Part shown: positions 9,130 to 17,152 of the stretch, piece by piece | How the letters are laid out: each line of letters begins with the position of its first letter | Position numbering within the stretch: the stretch's first letter is position 1 | From: CAWGMT01 sp963823675 | Lineage (GTDB): Bacteria > Planctomycetota > Planctomycetia > Isosphaerales > Isosphaeraceae | Length of the DNA stretch: 64,000 nucleotides | Direction of reading: 5' to 3' | Assembly: GCA_963823675.1 (NCBI GenBank) | Contig: CAWGMT010000021.1 | Location: forward strand, 318,819 to 382,818 | Notes under the pieces: generated by a model | What the model was told of the DNA's origin: nothing | Database searches by the model: none | The model's input: only the letters and a program-made list of their open reading frames with translations | Program-made: the position numbers and the translations under genes

Positions 9130-9765
9130 ACTAAGTCCTCCGCTTGCAGCAGCCGGCGGAGCTGATCGACCGCGCGCACCCAGAGAATGCGCACGGCTCC
9201 GGCAGACCGGCCCATGCGGCGGGCCACCTCGGGGAACGGCAGCCCTTCCAGGTTCCGCAGGACGAGCACTTCACGGTAGTCGGGGGGGAGTCGAGCCAAC
9301 TGATCAGAAAGGCGGGCCGCGCAGTTCGCGGCGCCCGGCGTGGCTGCTCGGCGAGCTCGATGAGCTGACAAGCGCCGTCTCGAGCGGGATTGTTCCCGAC
9401 GACCGCTCCATTGCCGCCACATGTCGGTCCAGTGATGCTTCCCGCCTGGTGCTCCGTTTCTTTGCGTCGACTTGCCTCTGGACAATGCGGGCCAGGTTGT
9501 AGCACAAGATCTTGCGCAGCCAGGCAACCCACTCGCCGTGGCTGGTGCCGCGAAAGTGGTGGAAGTCTCGGCAGGCATCCAGGAATGTCTCCTGAACGAG
9601 ATCGGAGGCATCGACGCGCCCCTGAAGCCGAAGACCGATCTGCGCACGGGCCCACAGGGCAAGGTTGGTCCGATTCAACTCGAGCGCTTTGCCCAGCGCC
9701 TCTCTCCGCCCGCCGCGGGCGTCCGCCAGGAGCTGTTCGGGATCGAATCGGCCCTTGGCGCTCAT
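9126..9765 (-). pseudogene. ECF-type sigma factor, frameshifted once
   Basis: The start at 9765 gives 'MSAKGRFDPEQLLADARGG'. Region 2 is visible as 'VDASDLVQETFLDACRDFHH', and region 4 as 'LPPDYREVLVLRNLEGLPF' followed by 'VARRMGRSAGAVR'. The two parts are in different frames. One extra base near 9316-9323 accounts for the shift ('RREL' to 'AARLSDQLARLP'). This is the planctomycete ECF subgroup found directly upstream of Ser/Thr kinases. The stop overlaps the kinase start (ATGA). The likely role is directing polymerase to stress or signal genes under control of the kinase; that is inference. Confidence 0.75.
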
Positions 9766-9939
9766 GGAGTCCCTCCGAATCGACAGCCCCGTTTCCGGCA
9801 CGAGTTTTACGCCCGAGCGGGCAAGTGAATAGTCGACCCGAAGTTTAATCCGCTCGACAGGTCAAAATCAACCGATGTGGGACAGCCGCCCCCGGCTGTC
9901 CGGTCCGGTCACAGCGGCGGCCGTCCCACATTCAGGTCA

Positions 9940-11501
9940 TCAGCTCACGGTCCCATAGATGTTGTCGTTGCTGGTGGAGGCGAAGTTCAGCGCGACCGTC
10001 GTTTTCTTGAGGGTCACCACGTCGCCGGTAAAGATGTAGAGGCCGCCGCCGATGCCGTCGCCGTCGCTGCCGCCGGCTCCGGCGAGGCCGCCCAAGGCAA
10101 GGTTCATGCTGACGACCGTTTGATCGAGGGTCGCTGAGGAGTCCATGGCGACGAAGATTCCACCGCCGGAGGCGTTGCCGCCGTCGGCTCCCGAGCCGCC
10201 GGCGCCGGCTTGAGCCACGTTGCCGATCAGCAGGCACCCACTCATCGTTAACGAATTGAGACCGTCATAACCGGTATTGAACAGGCCCACGGCGATCGCG
10301 CCGCCCCTGGCTTCTCCGCCAATCAGTCCCGAGGCGCCGGCAGCGCCTGGGCGAGGTTACCCAGGAACGCGGTATTGGTAACGGTGGCGGTCGCGTTGTC
10401 CTCGAGAGCGATCCCGCCGCCAAGGCCATAACCGGCAACGAGACCGCTAGGGTAATTAGCTCCAAGGACGCCGGTTGCCGTGTTCCCGGCGAGTGTGCTG
10501 CTGGAGATCGAGAGACTCCCACCGTTACTCAAGATGCCGCCGCCCTCAGCCGTGGCGAGGTCGTAGGAGGCCACGGCCTGGTTGTTGTCGACGGCGCAGT
10601 TGGCGAGCGTCATCGCGCCGTTGATGTTTTCCAGCCCGCCGCCCCATACTGCCGAGTTGCCGCTGATCGTGCAGTTGGTGAGCTTGGTCGTGGCGTACAC
10701 CGTTCCGAAGCCGGCCTCGCTGAGCACCCCCCCGCCGCCGTATTGGGCGGAGTTGCCGCTGACGGTGCAGTTGGTAAGCGTGGTCGTGCCGCCATAGTTG
10801 GCCAACCCGCCGCCCCCGGCGGGTGCCGAGTTGCCGCTGATCGTGCAGTTGGTGAGCGTGGTTGTTCCGTAGCTCCACACCCCGCCGCCGCCGCCGAATC
10901 CGTAATAGCCTGTGGAGTTGTCGCTGATCGTGCAGTCGGTGAGTGTCGCACTGCCAAAATTGTTGACAAAACCGCCGCCGGCGTTTCCGCTGACGGTGCA
11001 GTCAATCAGCGTCGCCGTGCCGTAGAAGTTGTCAACGCCACCGCCCCAGATCGCGTTATTGCCGCCCGTGATGGTGAGGCCCGAAAGAGTGGCCGTGGCG
11101 CCCTGTTCGATCTCGAATACACTGTTGGTGACGCCCGACGTCGTGTAGTTGCCCTTTATGGTCACGCCCGCCCTCGGGCCTGTGATCGTCTCGGTCCCGG
11201 TCTGGTCGCTCAGCGCGAGCTGGCCCAGGGCCGGATCAAGGTTGATCGTCTGCGGCGTGTTGAACACCGTTTTGTCGAACGTGATCGACTCGGCTCCTCC
11301 GTTCGTATTCGCCAGGGCGATCGCCTGGCGGAGGTCGGTCTTGCCGGCGACGGGCGTGTCGGTGGGGTTGTTGACGACGATCGTGGATAAGAGCGCGCGT
11401 CCCTCCAGTTCCAGAAAAGTCGGCCGCATTCGCCACCGTTGCCGTCCGTGGAACCTACCCCGCCCGCCCCTCCGCTGATCCCGCTTCAAGATGTGACTCA
11501 T
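9940..11501 (-). pseudogene. Secreted right-handed beta-helix protein, one frameshift
   Basis: A basic N-terminus leads to 'PTFLELEGRALLSTIVVNN', the planctomycete extracellular-protein signature (LExLExRxLLS). A CSLREA-like opening ('DLRQAIALANTNGGAESITF') follows. At least eight short coils of the type 'TTTLTNCTISGNSAxxGGG' then form a predicted beta-helix, as in polymorphic outer-membrane or adhesin proteins. The first frame stops at 10323. One base lost near 10327 restores 'GLIGGEARGGAIAVGLFNTG' and carries the helix on to the stop at 9940. The coding DNA is itself a degenerate tandem repeat. A surface location and adhesive or structural role are inferred. Confidence 0.7.
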
Positions 11502-11926
11502 CGTGTTGTTGCTCCCAAAGTGCCATGCCGCAGAATCTCCGTTGGGGTTTCACGAGATCCCCCTATCCCTAGAGCCCCATTCCCTGACCAAGTTGTTACG
11601 CGACGTTGAGAGTTTTCTCTGTCGCGGCAGAGAAATGGTGCCAAAACTCTGAAAGTCTCCTTGAATCTTTCGATTCCCTGGAAAACGGTACGCCCGAATC
11701 GTGGTTTCACAATCCTTTCAGCCATGAGGATTTAGGGCGAAAGCAAACGAAGATTTCGGTGAGGCTTCAACTGGGCCATTGCATCCTCGGGTCATTCCTG
11801 CTTTCCTGGCTTCCTCATGCCGTTTGAGCCGGGGCCCCTGTCCGAGAGCGCAACAAAGTCCGCCAGTTGGCGCAATCCGAGATTGACGACTCACTAGCCT
11901 GTTGTCGGGTCGTTGAGGAGAATCAC
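11502..11926. other. Intergenic region between the beta-helix gene and recO
   Basis: This 425-base divergent spacer is AT-richer than its neighbours. It must hold promoters for the minus-strand beta-helix gene and the plus-strand recO block, but no confident -35/-10 pair was identified. No gene was recognised. Confidence 0.4.
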
Positions 11927-12673
11927 GTGCCCGCCCAGCGTACATTGGCTCTGATCATCCGGACAGTCGAGGTCTTCGAGACCAGTCTGGTCGCGACACT
12001 CTTCACCCGGGAGCTGGGCAAGGTGTCGGTGCTGGCCAAGGGAGCGCGGCGGCTCAAATCGCCGCTCCAGGGTGGACTTGACCTATTGGGCGTTTCCGAT
12101 ATCGTGTTGTTTCCCAAGGCGTCCCTTGCGCTCGACTTATTGGTCGAGTCTACGCCGGTGGAGCGCTTTGCATCTCTACGCTGCGATCTAGCGGCCCTTT
12201 ATGCCGGCTATTACATCGCCGAATTGTTGGGCGGCCTGACCGACTTCCACGATCCGCATCCCAAGCTGTTCGACGCGGCGAGGATCACTTTGCGGCATCT
12301 CGGGGAGGCGGAGCTGCGATCACGAAGAATCGCTCGGTTCGAGCTGGCGTGCCTGCGGGAACTGGGGCTCTTGCCCTCGCTCGCCGCATGCGCCCAATGC
12401 GGTGCCCATGTCGAGGCGGTCGGGGGAGCGGTGTCGTTCGGACTGGCTTCGGGCGGGGTGTTGTGTACGCGTTGTGGTCCGGGCCAGACGCACGTCGCGG
12501 TCATTTCGAGCCAGACGCTGCGGGCGATCCAGGTCCTGGCCAGTCACGGAAATGCCTGGCGCGAGCTGGGCTCCGATCCCGAAAAGCTCGCTCCCGTTCG
12601 TGAGACGGTCGGAGCGATCATCAGTCATGTCATGGGCCATCGTCCCCGGCTCCGGCCGTTAATGGGGGTGTAA
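11927..12673 (+). CDS. recO: DNA repair protein RecO
   Basis: The product is about 248 residues. The N-terminal OB fold begins 'VPAQRTLALIIRTVEVFETS' and contains 'LVATLFTRELGKVSVLAKGA'. The C-terminal part has the zinc-finger pairs CAQC and CTRC typical of many RecO proteins. RecO works with RecR to load RecA on SSB-coated DNA in the RecF pathway. GTG 11927 is preferred as the start because GAGGAG lies 6-7 bases upstream, although the frame is open further upstream. It opens a plus-strand block followed by cell-envelope lipoprotein genes and folP. Confidence 0.88.
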   Translation: MPAQRTLALIIRTVEVFETSLVATLFTRELGKVSVLAKGARRLKSPLQGGLDLLGVSDIVLFPKASLALDLLVESTPVERFASLRCDLAALYAGYYIAELLGGLTDFHDPHPKLFDAARITLRHLGEAELRSRRIARFELACLRELGLLPSLAACAQCGAHVEAVGGAVSFGLASGGVLCTRCGPGQTHVAVISSQTLRAIQVLASHGNAWRELGSDPEKLAPVRETVGAIISHVMGHRPRLRPLMGV

Positions 12674-12770
12674 GCGGATGGTGGGAGTTGACGGGCCCGT
12701 CGGATTGCCGTGGCGGCAAGACCGTTTTCGATCGGTTCGACCCGATCGATCACACGGCTTCGTGGGCGCG

Positions 12771-14105
12771 ATGCCCCCAAAGACATTCCGCCGCCGACTG
12801 CTTGCGCTCGGCTTGCTGCTGCCCGGCTGCTGCGCCGGCTGCCAGACCTTTGTGAGCCCGCTTACCGCGTGGCGCGCCGCGTATGATCGCGGCCTCACGC
12901 GAGGCGTGTCCAAGGACGAGATGGCCGATGTCACCGGCTCCGCCGACTCACAGAACCTCATGGACCGATGGCTGGCGCCCCGGAGGGGCCCGATCTCGAG
13001 CTCGGATTCGTCGGGCTCGACGCTCATACTCGGCTCCGACGGCTGGCGGCCCGTGGCCAAGCCACCCAAGGATCCCAAGGCCGAGGCCGAGTTCCAGGCG
13101 GCCCTGAAACTCTTCCAGCAGGGCAAGCTGCCCGAGGCCGAGAAAGAGTTTGCCAGGATCGCCAAGAATCGCAAGGGGACGGCCTACGGCGAGACCGGCC
13201 AGTACTACGTCGCCGAGACGCAGTTTCAGAGGAAGAAATACGTCGATGCTCACGACAGCTTCGAGAAGCTCCACGCCGATTACCCCGCGACCGACTACCT
13301 GGAGAAGCTGGTCAGCCGCGAGTTCGAGATCGCTCACATCTGGATGAAGCAAAACGATCCCCAGACTCCGCACGATCAGGTGATCCCTTGGTACAAGCGA
13401 TTCGACGGCACGCTGCCCTTGATCGATACGCCAGGCTATGCCGTCAAGGCCCTCGAGCACGTGCGGCATAACGACCCGACCGGCGATCTGGCGGACGATG
13501 CCGCGATGGAGATCGCCGATTTCTACTTGAAACACCGAGACTACGAATCGGCGAGCATCTACTACGACCAGTTCCTCACCGACCACACCAAGAGCCCGCT
13601 CTTGCAGCAGGTCCTGCACTCGGCCATCGAGGCACGGATGAAAGCCTATCTCGGTCCCGAGTATGACGGCTCGACACTGGAAAAGGCGCGGGAGCTGGTC
13701 AAGAGGAACATGCAGTCGTTTCCCGAGCAGCAGGCAAGCTTTGAAAAGCTCTATCACACTCTGGACCTGATCAACGACGCCGAGGCGGAAAAGACGTACA
13801 AGGACGGCATCTACTACAAACGCAGGGGCAAGGTGGCTTCCGCCGAATTCTACCTGGGAAAGATCCCCCAGCGCTGGCCCAACAGCCCCTGGGCCGTGAA
13901 AGCGAAGACCGAGCTGGCGCAGCTCGCCAAGCTGCCGCGTAAACCGTCCAAGCCGAGCAAGATCATCATTCCGCCCGGCTTCACCGATCCATTCAGCTCG
14001 GGCGGCATGGGCGGCATGGGCATGGGCGGCATGGGCATGGGCGGCATGGGCATGGGCGGCATGGGCATGGGCGGCATGGGCATGGGAGGTCCGGGCATGA
14101 TGTGA
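12771..14105 (+). CDS. BamD-like TPR outer-membrane lipoprotein
   Basis: From ATG 12771 the protein begins with a basic leader and a lipobox-like sequence ('LALGLLLPGCCAGC'), implying a lipid-anchored envelope protein. Residues about 110-190 carry TPR-like helices ('FQAALKLFQQGKLPEAEKEF', 'YYVAETQFQRKKYVDAHDSF'). A second TPR region follows to about residue 415. This is the layout of BamD/YfiO-type assembly lipoproteins. The C-terminus is unusual: a low-complexity tail of repeated GGMGM units (14003-14105). An in-frame start at 12678 would place a long hydrophilic stretch before the signal and is less likely. The next gene is LptE-like, consistent with an outer-membrane biogenesis block. Confidence 0.7.
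   Translation: MPPKTFRRRLLALGLLLPGCCAGCQTFVSPLTAWRAAYDRGLTRGVSKDEMADVTGSADSQNLMDRWLAPRRGPISSSDSSGSTLILGSDGWRPVAKPPKDPKAEAEFQAALKLFQQGKLPEAEKEFARIAKNRKGTAYGETGQYYVAETQFQRKKYVDAHDSFEKLHADYPATDYLEKLVSREFEIAHIWMKQNDPQTPHDQVIPWYKRFDGTLPLIDTPGYAVKALEHVRHNDPTGDLADDAAMEIADFYLKHRDYESASIYYDQFLTDHTKSPLLQQVLHSAIEARMKAYLGPEYDGSTLEKARELVKRNMQSFPEQQASFEKLYHTLDLINDAEAEKTYKDGIYYKRRGKVASAEFYLGKIPQRWPNSPWAVKAKTELAQLAKLPRKPSKPSKIIIPPGFTDPFSSGGMGGMGMGGMGMGGMGMGGMGMGGMGMGGPGMM
14003..14105 (+). repeat. Gly-Met-rich tandem repeat within the BamD-like gene
   Basis: Repeated 15-base units of the type GGCATGGGCATGGGC encode GMGMG-type residues at the protein C-terminus. About six units are present. This may be a replication-slippage-prone tract. 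Confidence 0.8.
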
Positions 14106-14150
14106 TCGCGGTCGCTCGGCTCATTTTGTTGTGCTGCGCCGCCCAAAAAG

Positions 14151-14294
14151 ACTCCCCCCTTTGGTAAGGGGCGGTTAGGGGGGTGGGCAGCGCGTGAGGA
14201 ACGCCACGGCCAGCGCCGTCCCGGGAAGCACGCCTCAGGCCGAGCAGTTGCCGGTGTTACGCCCACCCCCCTGGCCCCCCCTTATCAAGGGCGG
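14151..14294. repeat. MITE-like imperfect inverted repeat
   Basis: Left arm 14160-14189 (TTTGGTAAGGGGCGGTTAGG then GGGGTGGGC) pairs imperfectly with right arm 14260-14290 (GCCCACCCCCCTGG then CCCCCCTTATCAAGG). About 70 bases separate the arms. G-rich and C-rich elements of this type are dispersed in many bacterial genomes. It lies between the BamD-like and LptE-like genes and ends 31 bases before the latter's start. Confidence 0.6.
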
Positions 14295-14325
14295 CGAGAG
14301 GGCGCGGAACGAAAGTGGAGGGAAC

Positions 14326-14952
14326 ATGGGTGCAAGCCGAAATCGAGAGCGTCCCAGGCGAAGGCAGGCGCCTTCGGCCGCCGCTTACTTGCGGCTCGTG
14401 GTCTGCGTCTTTCTGGCGAGCCTCGCGGGCTGCAACGGTTTTTCGGTTCGCGGCCCGAGAGACCGCTCCGAGGACCGCGGTTTCTTCGGCTGGCATTTCT
14501 ACGCCCCGTTCGACACGAGCGAGGTCAAGACCGTTTTCGTCTACTTCAAGTCGCAGACATTCCGCCGCGACATCCAGACCCAACTGACCGAAGCAGTTTG
14601 CAAGGAAATCAGCTTGCGAACACCGTACCGAGTCGTCGGGGACAAGTCCAAGGCCGACTCGATTCTTTCGGGCATCGTTTCCTATGCCGACAAGAATCTC
14701 GTCGTGGAAGCACCGACCAACCTCCCGCGTGAGCTGAACGGTACGATCAACGTTGCGGTCAACTGGACGCGTAATCCCCCCACGGACATCGAAAAGTTGC
14801 GGCCGCCGACCATCGTTGCCGAGACCATCAACTTCGTTCCCGAAGTGGGTGAGACGAGCTTGAGCGGCTTCAATCACGTGATTCAGAGCATTGCCAAGCA
14901 GGTCGTCGATATGATGGAACAAGCGTGGTACACCGAGAGGGATCTCGAGTAA
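14326..14952 (+). CDS. lptE: LptE-like LPS-assembly lipoprotein
   Basis: The protein is about 208 residues from ATG 14326, which is preceded by GTGGAGGGA. A basic leader and a hydrophobic stretch end in 'LASLAGC', a lipobox. The body has the LptE layout: a short beta-strand with 'VKTVFVYFKSQTFRRDIQTQ', then 'LTEAVCKEISLRTPYRVV', then a 'ADSILSGIVSYADKNLV' strand. LptE pairs with LptD to deliver LPS to the outer membrane. An upstream in-frame start at 14194 would run through the inverted repeat and is rejected. The downstream gene folP starts 23 bases later. Confidence 0.75.
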   Translation: MGASRNRERPRRRQAPSAAAYLRLVVCVFLASLAGCNGFSVRGPRDRSEDRGFFGWHFYAPFDTSEVKTVFVYFKSQTFRRDIQTQLTEAVCKEISLRTPYRVVGDKSKADSILSGIVSYADKNLVVEAPTNLPRELNGTINVAVNWTRNPPTDIEKLRPPTIVAETINFVPEVGETSLSGFNHVIQSIAKQVVDMMEQAWYTERDLE

Positions 14953-14975
14953 GAAACCAGCATTGGGAATCAGAC

Positions 14976-15845
14976 GTGGGCCGAGTACCGCATCCAAGAT
15001 GGGAAGCCCGAGGCCGCGCCATCGTGGCGGCCGTCGACCCGATCCCCAAGGTCATGGCGGTCGTGAACCTCACGCCCGACAGCTTCTCCGATGGTGGGCG
15101 GATTGTAACCCTTGATGACGCGGTGGACCGCGCTGTCGAACTCGTCGCCCAGGGCGCCGATCTGCTCGATCTGGGGGGCGAGTCGAGCCGGCCGGGTGCA
15201 GAGCCAGTTCCGCTCGACGAGGAGATAAGACGCGTCGTTGCCACCGTAGAGGCAGTCGCGTCCCGGGTGTCCGTGCCGGTCTCGGTCGACACCATCAAGC
15301 CGGAGGTCGCAAGACAAGCACTCCAGGCCGGCGCCGTGATCATCAACGATATCTCCGCGCTGGAGGCCGATCCGGCCATGCGCGACGTCGCCGCCGCGAC
15401 CGGCGCCGGCGTGGTCCTGATGCACATGCCCGGCAATCCCCGAACCATGCAGATCGACCCGCGATACGATGACGTCGTCGGCGAGATCTGCGAATACCTC
15501 GCGCGGCGCATCGACTGGGCGATCGCCGGCGGAATCGCTCGAGACCGGATCGCAATCGACCCTGGTCTCGGGTTTGGCAAGACGACCGCGCACAACCTGG
15601 AAATCTTGCGAAATCTGCACCAATTTGCCAGTCTGGGGTGTGTAATTCTCGTGGGCACGTCGCGGAAAGGCTTTCTGGGTAAGATTACCGGCCGCGATCT
15701 TTCGGAACGAGCAACTGCCTCGGCGGTATCGTCCTTGGCGGCGTTTGTCGCCGGAGCGAGTGTGGCGCGGGTGCACGACGTTGCTCCCCTGGTCGATGCG
15801 ATTCGAGTCTGGACGGCCATGCGAGGTTGGGGAGAAGAGCCATGA
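14976..15845 (+). CDS. folP: Dihydropteroate synthase
   Basis: The conserved blocks are all visible: 'KVMAVVNLTPDSFSDGG', 'GADLLDLGGESSRPGA', 'VPVSVDTIKP', 'AGAVIINDISAL', 'MHMPGNPRTMQ', 'IDPGLGFGKT' and 'LVGTSRKGFLG'. The enzyme joins p-aminobenzoate to the pterin pyrophosphate in folate synthesis. It is cytoplasmic and the target of sulfonamides. GTG 14976 ('MGRVPHPRWEARGRAIVAA') gives the best N-terminus; upstream extension is possible but overlaps lptE. The stop TGA overlaps the proA start (ATGA, 15842-15845). The frame is intact. Confidence 0.92.
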   Translation: MGRVPHPRWEARGRAIVAAVDPIPKVMAVVNLTPDSFSDGGRIVTLDDAVDRAVELVAQGADLLDLGGESSRPGAEPVPLDEEIRRVVATVEAVASRVSVPVSVDTIKPEVARQALQAGAVIINDISALEADPAMRDVAAATGAGVVLMHMPGNPRTMQIDPRYDDVVGEICEYLARRIDWAIAGGIARDRIAIDPGLGFGKTTAHNLEILRNLHQFASLGCVILVGTSRKGFLGKITGRDLSERATASAVSSLAAFVAGASVARVHDVAPLVDAIRVWTAMRGWGEEP

Positions 15846-17152
15846 GCGGCGCGACGGAAGCGGTGGAGCGCACGAGTGAGATTGCCGTGGATCTTGCCAG
15901 CCTGTGCCGCGAGCTGGGCGAGCGGGCCAGGGCCGCCTCGCGGCAGCTCGCGATCGCTCGAGGCTCGGCCAAGAACGATTGGCTGACGCGGTCGGCACGG
16001 GCATTGCTAGAGCGACAAGATGAGATCCTGGCGGCCAGCGCACGCGACGTCGCGGCCGCACCGGAGCACGGCTTGAGCGCCGCGGCAATTGATCGGCTGA
16101 CGCTCAATCTCAAGCGGATCGACGACATGGCGATCGCTCTCCTGGAGGTGGTTGCACTCCCTGATCCGATCGGCGAGGTCGTCACTTCGAGCCGGCGCCC
16201 CAATGGGCTCGAGGTCAGGCAAGTGCGCGTGCCGCTGGGGGTCGATTTTCATGATCTACGAGAGCCGGCCCAACGTCACGGTCGATGCCGCCGCGCTCTG
16301 CGTCAAGAGCGGCAATGCCGCGATCCTGCGCGGCGGCAAGGAAGCGATCCACACCAATCGAGCGCTGCACCGAATTCTCGCCGACGAGCTGGCCGGCGCC
16401 GGGCTTGCCGCAGCACGCGGTGCAGCTCGTGCCGACCACCGATCGCGCGGCCGTCGGGCATGCTCCTGGGCCTGCCCGAATGGATCGACCTGGCGATCCC
16501 GCGCGGAGGCGAGAGCCTGATCCGCCGCGTCGCCGCCGAGGCCAGGATGCCGGTCTTGAAGCACTACCAGGGGAATCTGCCACGTCTATGTTGACGCCCA
16601 CTGCGATCTCGACATGGCGATCAAGATCATCGCTCAATGCCAAGGCACAGCGCCCGGCGGTCTGCAATGCGGCCGAGACACTGCTCGTGCACCAGGCCGT
16701 GGCCGCGGAGTTCTTGCCGCGGGCCGCCCAGGCCCTCGTCAAAGAAGGAGTCGAGCTGCGCGGCGACCCGGCGGCTCGGGCGATCGTGCCCGCCATGACG
16801 CCTGCCACGGCCGCCGACTGGGACACCGAGTTCCTCGACAAGATCCTCGCGGTCGCCGTTGTCGAATCGATCGATGATGCAATTGCTCATATCACTCGAC
16901 ATGGGTCCGGGCACACCGACGCCATTGTTACCAGCGACCTGGAGGCCGCCCGGCGCTTCACCGACCTGGTCGACAGCTCGGCCGTCATGGTCAACGCCAG
17001 CACCCGATTCAACGACGGCGGCCAGCTCGGCTTGGGCGCCGAGATCGGGATCAGCACCGACAAGATCCACGCGCGGGGACCTTGCGGCCTCCGCGAGCTC
17101 GACGAGCACCAAGTGGATCGTCATCGGCGATGGTCACGTTCGCGGCGGATGA
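15842..17152 (+). pseudogene. proA: Gamma-glutamyl phosphate reductase with six +1 shifts
   Basis: The fragments, taken in order, rebuild a full-length ProA of about 430 residues: 'LCRELGERARAASRQLA', 'MIYESRPNVTVDAAALCVKS', 'GNAAILRGGKEAIHTN', 'PQHAVQLVPTTDRAAVG', 'MLLGLPEWIDLAIPRGG', 'VLKHYQG', 'CHVYVDAHCDLDMAIKII', 'NAKAQRPAVCNAAETLLVH' (with the catalytic Cys), and 'TKWIVIGDGHVRG'. One extra base is needed to explain each break, at about 16244, 16405, 16459, 16574, 16633 and 17101. No internal stop interrupts the correct frames. ProA makes glutamate semialdehyde for proline synthesis. The adjacent folP is intact. Because all six changes are insertions, local sequence error is at least as likely as decay. 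Confidence 0.85.

Noticed and set aside
12948..13757. 269-residue minus-strand frame opposite the BamD-like gene
   Set aside because: Antisense of a TPR gene; no motif of its own.
15842..17152. Programmed +1 frameshifting in proA
   Set aside because: Six sites with no shared codon, stop or slippery context do not fit any known mechanism. Kept as an anomaly, with sequence error or decay preferred.
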